NCBI GenBank assembly: GCA_903927265.1
Contig: CAIYMF010000071.1
Coordinates: 1-53,274, forward strand
Source of the DNA: an uncultured bacterium
Lineage (GTDB): Bacteria; Actinomycetota; Actinomycetes; S36-B12; CAIYMF01
Direction: 5' to 3'
DNA: 53,274 bases
The notes below the pieces were generated by a model that saw nothing but the letters and a program-made list of their open reading frames with translations, searched no databases and was not told the DNA's origin. Below, piece after piece: positions 8,591-18,269 of the stretch; the first letter of the stretch is position 1; the number at the start of each line of letters is the position of its first letter. The position numbers were made by a program, and so were the translations under genes.

Positions 8591-11500
8591 TCACTCGCCT
8601 GCCAGCATCCGTTCAAGGGCGTCGCGATCTGGCAACGGCTGCACTTCAGGACCGGCGCCGTAACGGTGAACCTCACCGAGCCGCACGTACACGAATGCTG
8701 CATCAACTTGATCGACCGGAATACCATGCCTTTCGGCCCATGCGACCCGATAGACCGCCAGCTGAATGGGATCTGCTGACGCTTCGCGGTTGGTCTTCCA
8801 ATCGACCACTTCCCAGCGATCGAGCGTGGCATCGCCGGACGGATCAGCGTGACGGTAAACCGCATCGATACGACCCGGAATCAGCCGACCGCCTAGGAGT
8901 AGCGCGAACTGCTCCTCCATGGCCCACGGGCGCATCGACGCGTAGGCCATCGCAAGGAAGGTCTCTTGCATTGCTTCGAGGTCAGCGTCGGAGTCGATGT
9001 CGGCATCCGCTGCTCCGGGTAGATCATCCGGTTCTAGCAGTGGCTGCTCACCCCACAGTGACTCAACCCACGCATGGAATCGCGTACCTCGCCGCGCAGC
9101 GGGAGACGGGCGCTGGGGCATCGGCCGCACAAGTGAGCGCAGGAATGCCTGCTCGTCGGCGAGGAGCAACTGCATCGACGTGGTACTCAGCGTGTCGGGC
9201 ATCTGCACCGCGCGTTCGAGGGCATGATCACGCTCGGCTTCAGCGAGCAGCACCGCGAGATCGCGATCCCACGACGCTACCCGCTCGTCGCCCTCATCGG
9301 TGAGCGACTCGGCGGTGACCACGCCACGCAGCGACTGAACTAGTGCCGCCGCGGAACGCCGCCGGTTGAGGTCAGCCGGATCGAGGGGCGTAGGCCACTG
9401 CACTGGATCAACTCCGACGAGGGGGTTAGATTCGTCGCCGGGCGGATCGGCCCACACATCGACGGTGCCGAGGCCGGCCTCACAACAGGTGCGAATGGTG
9501 TCGAGGAATTCACCCGGGGAGCGCGCTTGAGTGCGCGTCGCAGTCCAATAGGAGGCAGAGGCGATGAGGGTCGTTTCAGCGCGGGTAATCGCTACGTAGG
9601 CCAGTCGGCGTTCCTCACGCAACGCAAGTTCGCGCACACTGTCTTTGTAGCGAGTGTGGTCGACCGCGCGCGCACCATCGCCGACGGGGAACGGTGGCAG
9701 TCCGGCAGGTTCGGGTTCGCGTCGCACCGTGTACGGCAATGCGTCAGGCGCGGTGGTCCAGACACCACGACCCCGACTCGAAGGAAAGGTGCGGTCGTCG
9801 AGGCACGGGATCACCACAACCGGAAACTCCAGGCCCTTGGACTTGTGAACGCTCATGATGCGCACACTGTCGCCGGGATTGGGCAGGTCCGCCTCAGGAT
9901 CTTCCTTGAACTTTCGTGCGTCGCGGACGAACTGCAGCAGGCCCGAGAGCGTCGCCCGACCATCGAGGTCGCGGAACTCGCTGGCCAGTGACTGGAAGGC
10001 GGCAACTGCTGCGAGTCGCTGTGCCGCAATCGCACCACCTTCGGCCATGAGTTCAGCACGGAATCCGGTGACATCAAGTACTCGATCGACAAGATCGCCG
10101 AGTGCCTCGCCCACGTGGCGACGCAGCACACGCAGTTCGGTCGCTAGCCTCCCCATGCGCTCACGAGCTTCATCGCTGAGTGGGGCGTCGCCGAGATCAT
10201 CGAGTGCGTCAACAAGGCACACCAAATCGGCGGGGTCACTACCTGCTACCGCCGCGTCAAGTGCATCGTCGATGGCGCGGCGTTCATAGCGAGTGAATCG
10301 TCCGGCGAGGTCAGCGGCCCGTGCACCAAGAAGCCGAAGATCGCGTGGACCGATACGCCATCGTGGCCCAGCCAACAGGCGGGTGCAGGCAGCATTCGCG
10401 GTGGGATCGTGCAGCAGTTCGAGCACACTGAGTACTTCGACGACTTCGGGCAGGGACAGCAGTCCTTCCACTCCCACGATCTCGACCGGCACACCCCGTG
10501 ATACCAAGGCATCTCGCAGCAACCCCACGCGTGACAGCGCGCGCATCAGAACGGTGATGTCACTCCACGGATGCCCAGCCTCGTTCACTTCGACGACTCG
10601 ATCAGCAATCCAGGCAAACTCGTCGAATTCAGTGGGCAGCATGGCGCACACAATGGCCGCTGTCGGAGCTGGTGGCCGGGTCGACTCGCCCGCGATCAGT
10701 AACCGAGCCTCTGGGTGAAGTGCGCGCAACGGCTCGGCCACCGCATTGGCCACATCAAGAATCGGTTGGCGACTTCGACGATTGGTTGTGAGTGGGTACA
10801 CCGTGGCGGGCGTCGATGTGCCGTCGTCGGCAACGACCGGGAAATGTTCGGGGAATCGATCGATATTGACGACACTGGCGCCGCGCCACTCGTAGATCGC
10901 TTGGAAAGGATCTCCGACCGCAGTGACCGGATGTCCGTTGCCGAAGAGGGTTTGCATCAATAGCCGCTGAGTGACTGACGTGTCTTGGTACTCGTCGAGC
11001 AACACCACCCGAAACCGATCACGAAGATCGTCTGAGACCTGCGGGTAGCGCTGGGCCGCAGAGAGTGCCAATCTCAACTGATCAGAGAAATCCATGACGA
11101 ACAGTCGCTGCTTTTCGGCGCGCAGTTCGTCAACGAGTGCTACAAGATCGCGACGACGTTGCGCGGTCTGAATCATGTCGCGACCGATCTTCTGCAGTGT
11201 GGTTCCGAGTAGCCACTCGATTAGATGTGCATCGCTACTGCGCAAGGTGTCGGGGTCGACGGCGTGCTCGGTGAGCGCTGACTCCAGCGCCAACAATTTG
11301 TCGACCATGTCAAAGGGTGTTGTGGGCGGACCCTCGAACTCGAGGGTGCTGCGACACACCACCCGATACGCCAACTGTTTCAGGGCGGCATCGCTGACCA
11401 TGCGGGCGCCGGGTTCAGCGCCTACGAGCGTTCCGTGCTCACCGATCAGTCGCGACGCGAAGGAATGGTAGGTGCTGACGGTGGGGTCGCCATGCTCGTC

Positions 11501-11791
11501 GGAGTCACCGGGTATCTGAGCACGCACGGTGCTGAGCGACGCCCTCACACGAGCGGAGAATTCGGCAGTGGCCTTGGTGGTAAACGTGAGCCCAAGTACG
11601 TGCTCGGGCTGGACGGCACCGATCGCCACCAGCCACGTGACTCGTGCGGCCATCACAGTGGTTTTACCGGTACCTGCACCTGCCACGATGAGCCCGGGCT
11701 CGAGGGGGGCGGTGGCCGCGGCCAACTGTTCGTCCGAGAAGTCGATGTTGAGCCACCGACGGAGATCGGCAGGCACCGGCAGGGCATTCAT
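8591..11791 (-). CDS. adnB: AdnB subunit of the AdnAB helicase-nuclease
   Basis: 1066 residues from ATG 11791, chosen because it overlaps the adnA stop as ATGA; the frame stays open upstream but overlaps adnA further. N-terminal UvrD-like motor: GAGTGKT at 38-44, YHSFASRLI, LLDEYQD, SVHKSKGLEFPVVV, YVAITRAE. C-terminal RecB-like nuclease: GRIDAV (D976) and VVDWKTN (D997, K999), then QLAVYR. AdnAB resects double-strand breaks for RecA in actinobacteria, in place of RecBCD/AddAB; in mycobacteria AdnB supplies the main translocase. Position corresponds to Rv3201c. Key residues of both activities are present. Confidence 0.94.
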   Translation of the reverse strand: MNALPVPADLRRWLNIDFSDEQLAAATAPLEPGLIVAGAGTGKTTVMAARVTWLVAIGAVQPEHVLGLTFTTKATAEFSARVRASLSTVRAQIPGDSDEHGDPTVSTYHSFASRLIGEHGTLVGAEPGARMVSDAALKQLAYRVVCRSTLEFEGPPTTPFDMVDKLLALESALTEHAVDPDTLRSSDAHLIEWLLGTTLQKIGRDMIQTAQRRRDLVALVDELRAEKQRLFVMDFSDQLRLALSAAQRYPQVSDDLRDRFRVVLLDEYQDTSVTQRLLMQTLFGNGHPVTAVGDPFQAIYEWRGASVVNIDRFPEHFPVVADDGTSTPATVYPLTTNRRSRQPILDVANAVAEPLRALHPEARLLIAGESTRPPAPTAAIVCAMLPTEFDEFAWIADRVVEVNEAGHPWSDITVLMRALSRVGLLRDALVSRGVPVEIVGVEGLLSLPEVVEVLSVLELLHDPTANAACTRLLAGPRWRIGPRDLRLLGARAADLAGRFTRYERRAIDDALDAAVAGSDPADLVCLVDALDDLGDAPLSDEARERMGRLATELRVLRRHVGEALGDLVDRVLDVTGFRAELMAEGGAIAAQRLAAVAAFQSLASEFRDLDGRATLSGLLQFVRDARKFKEDPEADLPNPGDSVRIMSVHKSKGLEFPVVVIPCLDDRTFPSSRGRGVWTTAPDALPYTVRREPEPAGLPPFPVGDGARAVDHTRYKDSVRELALREERRLAYVAITRAETTLIASASYWTATRTQARSPGEFLDTIRTCCEAGLGTVDVWADPPGDESNPLVGVDPVQWPTPLDPADLNRRRSAAALVQSLRGVVTAESLTDEGDERVASWDRDLAVLLAEAERDHALERAVQMPDTLSTTSMQLLLADEQAFLRSLVRPMPQRPSPAARRGTRFHAWVESLWGEQPLLEPDDLPGAADADIDSDADLEAMQETFLAMAYASMRPWAMEEQFALLLGGRLIPGRIDAVYRHADPSGDATLDRWEVVDWKTNREASADPIQLAVYRVAWAERHGIPVDQVDAAFVYVRLGEVHRYGAGPEVQPLPDRDALERMLAGE

Positions 11792-14700
11792 TGTCCGACC
11801 ACCGCCTGCCCGCTGTCGTGAGCGGGGCACTGCCAGCGCATGGCACACGAGGCGCATTGGGTCCCGGGAGTGGCCCAGAACTGCTCATCCCGCAGCAATT
11901 GTCCGGCAGTCGCCAGCGGCTGCTCGATCCATGCCGGCTCGTCGCCATCGAACGAGATGGCCGCCTGCTCGTACACCTTGGGCCCGCCCGCGCCTTTTGC
12001 CGCGTCGTCTCGCAGCGACACGATGGATGAGCCGCCCGATTCAACAGCCAATGCACTCAACTCGCCGGCGCTCAACTGATCGGTGACGGCGCCATGCGCC
12101 ACTGCCGCCTGATACACACCCAACTGCAGATGGTGCGGCACGTCGCCCGCGGCGACGGTTCCTCCGGTCTTGAGGTCAGCCACATGTACCCGAACAACCT
12201 CGCCATCGACGCGAATCTCCACAACGTCCATCGACCCGCGCAGCACGACCGCGACATCACCATGGGCACCGCGCACCGTGAGTGGCGTGGCGAAACTGAC
12301 TTCACTTCCGAGCAGCACGCCTTGGCGTGCCCCGTGCCAATGCAGAAATCGCGTAAGTGCCTCTCGGGCATTCGCGCGCTCGATTCGGCTATACCAGGGC
12401 GCCTCAAATCCAAGCTGCGACCACACCCTGCCGAGTAGGCCGTCGAGCACCTCAAGATCGGCCTCAACTTCTTCACGCGCCACGAGGTCGGCGACAGCAT
12501 GCACCAGGGTTCCGAATCCCATCGCCGTCGATGTTTGCGAGCGAGCTCGCGCTTCATGTTCGAGAAACCACCGCAGTGGACAGGTATCGATGGCGGTCAG
12601 CGAACTTCCTGACAGTGGCACCGGCCGCTCGGGGTCGAGCATCGGAACTGCGGGGTCGGTGCGATCGAGCAATCCCCACCAGCGCGCGGGATCGGCGGCG
12701 GGTGCGACGATTGCCCCGTCTGCCGTTCGCCAGTCGGCGAGCAGGGCCAGTCGCTGTGCTGCCGCCTCACGTACTGGCGTGGGCGCTGTGCCATCGTTGA
12801 GGACGGAACGAAGATCGGCGACCAGCGCTTCAAGAGTCAACGCCCGCGCGGTTACCGAATCACTCACCGCCGCTGCGGAACGACCAACCTGGCGGACCGG
12901 CACGGCCAAATCGGACAGGAAGCGGGACGGCTGCGCTCCTGCTTCGTCGTCGGGACTGCTCACTGCGGTGACGATGAGCCGTTCGCGTGCGCGAGTGCAG
13001 GCCACGTAGAAGAGCCGGCGTTCTTCGGCAAGAAGCTCAGTCAGGGTTGGCGGTTCAGACACGTCAGGGTAACCAGCCGAATCACAAGTCAACGTTTCTG
13101 CGTTGAGAAGTGAGGATCGGCGACGCACATCGGGCCAGGTTTCTTCCTGCACTCCCGCGACGACCACCAGCCGCCACTCGAGTCCTTTGGAGCGATGTGC
13201 CGTAAGCAACCGCACCGCATCGTTGCGCAGCGGTGACTCGCGAAGTCCACTTGCCGGAATCTCCTGAGACTGCAATTCGTCAATGAAGTTCGCCAACCCC
13301 ACAAAACGGTCGTGTCGGGCCACCGCACGTTCGGCTTCATCGAACAGCGCCACGATCGCGTCGAGATCAGCATTGGCCCGACGGCTGGCCCGACCGACAG
13401 AGAGCGCAGCCTGCTCAAGTCGTCGGGGCCAGGGCGTGCCAGAGAACAACATCCACAGCACGTCGGCGGGCGACGCACCCTGATCGAGTAACTCACGCGC
13501 CGCCTGAAGTAGGCGAGCAAGGCGTCGAGTGCCGCGTACGGCGTCGTCGAGAGCACCTGGATCGATCGCATCGACCGTCAGTGGATCGGCGAGCAGATCA
13601 ACGAGGACATCGACAGACGACCGAGGCCGTTCTGGCGGAATGCCAAGCACCGCGGCCTCACGGATTCGCTCGTCTCGCTCGCGGCGCCGAAGAGTTCGCA
13701 CCATGCGGCGCAAGTCGGCGGCATCGACGCCGCCGAGCGGCGAGGTCAGAAGGGATTCAGCCACTTCGGGGGTGAGTGCACGCTGATTGGCCACCACGTC
13801 GGCTGCCATCAGCAGTGGAATGACCGCAGGCTCACGCGCCAACGGCAATTCATCGCCCGCAACCTCGACGGGAACACCGGCGGCGACGAGTGCGCGCCGC
13901 AGAGCGGGAATCTGCAGGGTGCCTGAGCGCACCAAGACGGCCATGTCACTCCAGGCCAGGGGTACCTCAGTCTCGGGCTGCTCAAGTACCGCCCGGCGCA
14001 GGACGTCGGCGATGAAATCGGCCTGCACCCGCTCGTCGTCACAGAGCACTGCCTCAACTGAACCGGGTGGGGATGTGGGGTCGCACTGCGGACCACGCAA
14101 CCGGTGAATGTGCTCAGAACGCAGGCCATGCGGCGCGCGACTTCCGATGACGGCACTGGCAGCGGCGCGAATGACCGGGCCGAAGCGCCGGGTCTGACCC
14201 AGAACCACCACCGGCACTTCACCGCCGTCGGGGGTGGCAAAGTCGCTGCGAAACCTCAGCAGCCCGCCGACATCGGCACCACGAAACGAATAGATCGCCT
14301 GATCGGGATCGCCCACGACCACCAACGACGTCTGCGCAGTAACCAGCGCCTGCAGCAGTCTGACCTGAATCGGGTCGGTGTCTTGATACTCATCGACAAA
14401 CACCGCACGGTAACGGCTGCGAATGTCAGGGTGCTGCTCTGCCACCAGAACTGCGCGCAGCATGACCTCGGTGTAGTCGAGCACGTTCTCGGCGTCGCTG
14501 ACTTCAAGGTAATCGTCGGCAAACTGCCCGACCGACCGCCACGTGGTGTCACCTTCACGCTCACCGAGCCACTGCAAGTCAGCTGGCTCAAGACCCAGCC
14601 CACGCACGCGAGCGATGAGTGCCCGTACTTCTTCGGCGAATCCCCGCGTGGGCAACGCCTCACCAAGTTCGGCCGGCCAGGGAACCGAGCCCTGCTGCAC

Positions 14701-15123
14701 GCTGCCAGCGAGTAATTCGCGAATTCGGGCTTGCTGCTCTGGCCCACTGAGGAGCCGTGGCGGGGTACGAAACACCTCTGGGTCGGCGAACTGGCGCATC
14801 AGCGCGTAGGCAAAGGAATGAAAGGTGGCGATCAGCGGAACCGCTCCCCCACCCGCGCGCGCAGTGATGCGCGTACGCAATTCGCCGGCTGCCCTTCGAC
14901 CGAAGGTCAGCACCAGCACCTCATCGGGCCGGACCGGGTTCTGCGGATCGGTGAGGCGAGTGATGACCGACTCGACGATGGTGGTGGTTTTGCCCGTTCC
15001 GGGTCCGGCGAGCACGAGGAGAGGGCCAGCACGATGAGACCGAACGAGTTGCTGGTCGGCATCGAGTTCGGGCGCCTGGGCCCAAGCCGGAGGCGTGCGG
15101 TCGAGGGACCAGCGCACTGTCAC
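11788..15123 (-). CDS. adnA: AdnA subunit of the AdnAB helicase-nuclease
   Basis: 1111 residues from GTG 15123. Motor motifs: GPGTGKT at 40-46, TFGRRAAGELRTRI, FVDEYQDTD, HRSKGLEWRLVVV, YVACTRARERL. The nuclease has D966 (GSMDVV) and D983-x-K985 (ADLKTG) followed by QLGVYQ. Four cysteines, C848 upstream and C1090, C1093, C1099 downstream of the nuclease, have the spacing of the AddB/Cas4 iron-sulfur staple. It is first in the adnA-adnB operon with an ATGA junction, as in mycobacteria (Rv3202c). The GTG has no Shine-Dalgarno sequence; CATAAT ends 7 bases upstream, so the mRNA is probably leaderless. Confidence 0.94.
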   Translation of the reverse strand: MTVRWSLDRTPPAWAQAPELDADQQLVRSHRAGPLLVLAGPGTGKTTTIVESVITRLTDPQNPVRPDEVLVLTFGRRAAGELRTRITARAGGGAVPLIATFHSFAYALMRQFADPEVFRTPPRLLSGPEQQARIRELLAGSVQQGSVPWPAELGEALPTRGFAEEVRALIARVRGLGLEPADLQWLGEREGDTTWRSVGQFADDYLEVSDAENVLDYTEVMLRAVLVAEQHPDIRSRYRAVFVDEYQDTDPIQVRLLQALVTAQTSLVVVGDPDQAIYSFRGADVGGLLRFRSDFATPDGGEVPVVVLGQTRRFGPVIRAAASAVIGSRAPHGLRSEHIHRLRGPQCDPTSPPGSVEAVLCDDERVQADFIADVLRRAVLEQPETEVPLAWSDMAVLVRSGTLQIPALRRALVAAGVPVEVAGDELPLAREPAVIPLLMAADVVANQRALTPEVAESLLTSPLGGVDAADLRRMVRTLRRRERDERIREAAVLGIPPERPRSSVDVLVDLLADPLTVDAIDPGALDDAVRGTRRLARLLQAARELLDQGASPADVLWMLFSGTPWPRRLEQAALSVGRASRRANADLDAIVALFDEAERAVARHDRFVGLANFIDELQSQEIPASGLRESPLRNDAVRLLTAHRSKGLEWRLVVVAGVQEETWPDVRRRSSLLNAETLTCDSAGYPDVSEPPTLTELLAEERRLFYVACTRARERLIVTAVSSPDDEAGAQPSRFLSDLAVPVRQVGRSAAAVSDSVTARALTLEALVADLRSVLNDGTAPTPVREAAAQRLALLADWRTADGAIVAPAADPARWWGLLDRTDPAVPMLDPERPVPLSGSSLTAIDTCPLRWFLEHEARARSQTSTAMGFGTLVHAVADLVAREEVEADLEVLDGLLGRVWSQLGFEAPWYSRIERANAREALTRFLHWHGARQGVLLGSEVSFATPLTVRGAHGDVAVVLRGSMDVVEIRVDGEVVRVHVADLKTGGTVAAGDVPHHLQLGVYQAAVAHGAVTDQLSAGELSALAVESGGSSIVSLRDDAAKGAGGPKVYEQAAISFDGDEPAWIEQPLATAGQLLRDEQFWATPGTQCASCAMRWQCPAHDSGQAVVGQ

Positions 15124-15129
15124 CTGCCG

Positions 15130-15135
15130 ATTATG
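15130..15135 (-). promoter_or_regulatory. -10 box of leaderless adnA-adnB operon
   Basis: On the minus strand CATAAT ends 7 bases before the GTG of adnA at 15123. One base from TATAAT; a poor -35 match (CTGTCG, 17 bases upstream) is the best seen. Confidence 0.5.
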
Positions 15136-15162
15136 TACACAGGGGTGTGACGCGACAGCCCT

Positions 15163-15456
15163 CTAGCGGCCGCCCCACCGCGAGCGAGCCATGTCGACCC
15201 GGGTTCCCCGCAGCACCGCCCCCTCGGCCTCGAGGCGCCGGAGAGCCTCCTGCTCATGCCCCGCGGCCGGCCGCCCATCGGCCCGCACCACCCGGTGCCA
15301 CGGAACTCCCGAGCCGAAGCGAGCCATCACCGTGCCGACAGCCCGCGGTCCACCCTCGCCCAGCATGGCCGCCACATCGGAATAGGCCAGTACACGACCG
15401 GGCGGAATCGTGTCGACGAGATCGAGGACACGCTCCGCGAATGGGCTAGGCAGCAC
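15163..15456 (-). CDS. Alkyltransferase-like protein (MGMT-type DNA binding domain)
   Basis: 97 residues covering only the C-terminal DNA-binding domain of O6-alkylguanine alkyltransferases. The segment IPPGRVLAYSDVAAMLG and the helix-turn-helix with the arginine finger (RAVG) are kept. The catalytic PCHR is replaced by PWHR, the hallmark of alkyltransferase-like proteins. These bind O6-alkylguanine without repairing it and hand the lesion to nucleotide excision repair. Starts at GTG 15456, facing the next gene 44 bases away. The positional equivalent is Rv3204. Confidence 0.88.
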   Translation of the reverse strand: MLPSPFAERVLDLVDTIPPGRVLAYSDVAAMLGEGGPRAVGTVMARFGSGVPWHRVVRADGRPAAGHEQEALRRLEAEGAVLRGTRVDMARSRWGGR

Positions 15457-15500
15457 GTGTCGAATCCTGCCCCCTCGGGTCGTACTGCGATGATGCAGGG

Positions 15501-17876
15501 ATGGATGTGCCGCAGGAGATCGCGCGCACCCTCGTGATTGAGGACGGCGTCGTTTCCAAGAGCGTTCGGCGGCCGGCCGACCTCGTGCGTTTCGTGCTGG
15601 TCATCCTCGTGTCCCTTGCAGTGCTCGCCATTGCCTACTTCGCCTCCAACACGGCCACTGGCATCGGCACCGATGTCGCTGACGCCCTTCAGAAGTTACC
15701 CGGCTGGCTACTCCTGCCGCTGTCTTTGGTTTCTGGCCTCGGAATCCTGATTCTTCCGGTCGTGGTGGCCGTCGACCTGCTCGTGCGCCGCCGCGGACGC
15801 CAACTCGTCGACGCACTCGGCGCCGCCGTGGTGTCGATCATCGTGGTCACCGTCCTTGCGTGGGCTGCCGAGAAGTACGCCCCCGACGCTCTCTGGCGTG
15901 CCGTCAACGGCGATGCCACCCGCGATCAGAACCCGTTCTACCCGCTGCTGGCCGGCATCGTTGCGTTCTGTACGACCGCTCGAGTCATTGAAAGGGCACG
16001 CTGGAGCATTCTCTCGGCCGTCGTCATCGCTGCGACGTTCGTTTCCCTGGTGATCAATGGCGCGTTCACCCTCACCGGCCTCCTACTCACGGTGCTGATC
16101 GGCTGGGCCATCGGCCTCCTCGCCCGTTATGCACTCGGCACTCCCACGACCCGCCCTCCAGGAGTGGAGGTTGCTGCCGCACTCGAACGGGCCGGTCTAC
16201 CGATCACCGTTCTGCGCGCTACCCGCATCACCAGCGAGGGCCGCCGTTATAGCGCGACAACCGATCGTGGCCAGCGTCTACAGGTAGTGGTACTTGACCG
16301 CGACCTCGAGGGCGCCGGTCTGCTGAGTCGGGCGTGGCGCACGGTGCGTTTACGCGATGACGAGGCGTACGGCGGATTGTCGATGCGTCGCACCCTTGAG
16401 CGTGCGGCACTGATGGCCTACGCGGGTGAATCCGTCCGCGCACCGACGCCGCACCTGCGCGTGGTGTCCGAAATCGGCGCCGACGCGGCGATCCTGGCCT
16501 ACGACCACATTGAGGGCCAGACCTTCGACCTGATTGAGGTCACCGACTCCGATCTGCGCGGTGCATGGGAGGCTCTGCGCACCCTGCACGATCACCGCAT
16601 CTGTCATCGCGCACTCTCCTCTGACCACCTTCTGCGTGATCCCGAGGGCCGGGTATGGCTCCTCGATCTCGGATCAGGCATCGTCGCCATGAGCGACCTG
16701 CAGGAACGCATTGATCTTGCTGAGTTGCTGGCGACCACAGCATCGGTGAGTTCACCCGCGCGCGCTGTCGCCATGGCTCGTGAGGTGCTGGGTGATGTGC
16801 GTATCGCTCGCGCGCTTCCGGTCATTCAGCCGGTCGCGTTCTCGTCTGAAACCCGTCGAATGGTACGACGCGACAAGTCGCTCCTCAAAGCACTGCGCGA
16901 GGCGTTGATCGACATCACCCCCGAGGGTGAGGTTGAGCAAATCTCGGTTGAGCGCGTCAAACCACGCACCCTGCTCACCATCGTGGCTGGTCTCGTGGCC
17001 GCCTACATCTTGTTGGGGCAACTCGCCCAGGTTGACCTGTTGCAACTGTTCCGAGACGCCAACTGGACGTGGGTCGGTATCGCGGCCATCCTTTCGGCGC
17101 TCACATTCGTCGGTGCCGCGATGGCGTTGCAGGGATTCGTCCTCGAAAAACTCTCACTCCTTCGCACCTTCCTCGCTCAACTTGCCGCTGGATTCGCCAC
17201 GCTCGTCACGCCACCCACTCTCGGAACCGTTGCCGTCAACGTGCGCTACCTCCAGCAGTCGGGTGTGCACCCCGCTGTCGCCGGAGCCAGTGTGGGCGTC
17301 TCGCAAATCATTGCGTTCTTCGTCCACATCGCATTGCTCTTCATCGCAGGCGTTCTCGCCGGTTCGCAGCATGATTTCGCTTTTGATCCGCCCCGCGAGG
17401 CCATCATCGTCGTGGCCGCGCTCGCACTCTGCCTCGTCGTGGTGCTGCCGCTTCCACCCGTTCGTCGCTGGCTGTTTAGCCGCGGTAAGCCGATGCTGCA
17501 GCGCGTGGGTCCGCGGTTGGTGGCCGTGGCCCAACGCCCCGCGAAGCTCGCCGTCGGAATCGGCGGAATCCTCATTCTCAACATCGCCTTCTGCGCCTGC
17601 TTGGTGGCGTCGGTCTACGCGTTTGGTGGCACTGCCAGCAGCCTGTGGGCGATCGCCCTGGTGTATCTCGCGGGTTCGACTCTGGGGCAGGCTGCGCCCA
17701 CTCCCGGTGGTGTCGGTGCAGTCGAAGCGGTGATGACTGCCGGTCTGGTCGGCGTGGGGGTCGATGCCGGTATTGCGCTGTCCAGCGTGCTGCTCTTCCG
17801 CCTGTTGACCTTCTGGCTTCCGACCATCCCCGGCTGGCTTTCATTCCAGTGGCTCACCAAACACGACGCCCTCTGA
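15501..17876 (+). CDS. Membrane pseudokinase fused to a lysylphosphatidylglycerol-synthase-type flippase domain
   Basis: 791 residues in three parts. Residues 25-215 hold about six membrane segments. Residues of about 230-450 look like a protein-kinase or aminoglycoside-kinase fold with degraded motifs: CHRALSSDHLL (H369-R-A371) where a catalytic HRD/HGD would be, and LLDLGSG (D389-L-G391) instead of DFG. Residues of about 485-785 form an LPG_synthase_TM/AglD-type membrane domain with the typical AAPTPGGVGAVEA loop. The family includes the flippase half of MprF and proteins of unknown polyprenyl-linked transport. The missing catalytic aspartate suggests a pseudokinase or lipid-binding regulatory module. 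ATG 15501 is preceded by GATGAT at leaderless spacing. Substrate unknown. Confidence 0.82.
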   Translation: MDVPQEIARTLVIEDGVVSKSVRRPADLVRFVLVILVSLAVLAIAYFASNTATGIGTDVADALQKLPGWLLLPLSLVSGLGILILPVVVAVDLLVRRRGRQLVDALGAAVVSIIVVTVLAWAAEKYAPDALWRAVNGDATRDQNPFYPLLAGIVAFCTTARVIERARWSILSAVVIAATFVSLVINGAFTLTGLLLTVLIGWAIGLLARYALGTPTTRPPGVEVAAALERAGLPITVLRATRITSEGRRYSATTDRGQRLQVVVLDRDLEGAGLLSRAWRTVRLRDDEAYGGLSMRRTLERAALMAYAGESVRAPTPHLRVVSEIGADAAILAYDHIEGQTFDLIEVTDSDLRGAWEALRTLHDHRICHRALSSDHLLRDPEGRVWLLDLGSGIVAMSDLQERIDLAELLATTASVSSPARAVAMAREVLGDVRIARALPVIQPVAFSSETRRMVRRDKSLLKALREALIDITPEGEVEQISVERVKPRTLLTIVAGLVAAYILLGQLAQVDLLQLFRDANWTWVGIAAILSALTFVGAAMALQGFVLEKLSLLRTFLAQLAAGFATLVTPPTLGTVAVNVRYLQQSGVHPAVAGASVGVSQIIAFFVHIALLFIAGVLAGSQHDFAFDPPREAIIVVAALALCLVVVLPLPPVRRWLFSRGKPMLQRVGPRLVAVAQRPAKLAVGIGGILILNIAFCACLVASVYAFGGTASSLWAIALVYLAGSTLGQAAPTPGGVGAVEAVMTAGLVGVGVDAGIALSSVLLFRLLTFWLPTIPGWLSFQWLTKHDAL

Positions 17877-18040
17877 TCCGCCCGCCCCAACCCCTGCAGG
17901 CGCCCATTATCCTCTCCGCGAGTTCATCACTTAGCGGCGTTATCCGGCGTTTTAGTACGACTACCTGATGGACTCGCCGACAAAATGTGCATGCGTCAGC
18001 AGGTGTGGTTGAGTGGAACCATCGACCCAAGGAGACGTCA

Positions 18041-18265
18041 ATGAGCGAGTCCACCCCGAATGAGATTCCGGCCGTCAAGGTTGGCCGCAATGGTCCGTAT
18101 CAGGTGTCGGGCGACGTCGTGTTGCACGACGCCAACGGCGAAGTGATTCCGACCGACGGACATTTCTGGCTCTGTCGCTGCGGTGAATCGCAGGACAAGC
18201 CGTTTTGCGACGGCAGCCACAAGCGAGTGGCCTTCACCGACCCCGGAACATTCCCGCCGGAGTAA
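18041..18265 (+). CDS. CDGSH-type [2Fe-2S] protein
   Basis: 74 residues from ATG 18041, supported by AAGGAG six bases upstream; the frame continues upstream without a better start. The CDGSH ligands are complete: C45-x-C47-x8-C56-DGS-H60, three cysteines and one histidine holding a [2Fe-2S] cluster. It is a single, soluble motif of the small bacterial type. Roles in iron-sulfur or redox handling are proposed for the family, but no partner is shown here. The 164 bases upstream hold no other gene. Convergent with moeZ, 4 bases apart. Confidence 0.9.
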   Translation: MSESTPNEIPAVKVGRNGPYQVSGDVVLHDANGEVIPTDGHFWLCRCGESQDKPFCDGSHKRVAFTDPGTFPPE

Positions 18266-18269
18266 CGGC

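Noticed and set aside
12170..13009. 279-codon open frame opposite adnA
   Set aside because: Ser/Arg/Thr-rich shadow of a strongly supported gene.
8591..15123. Two large UvrD/RecB-like proteins as a phage defence system
   Set aside because: Order, motifs and the ATGA junction match the housekeeping adnA-adnB operon; no other defence genes are present.
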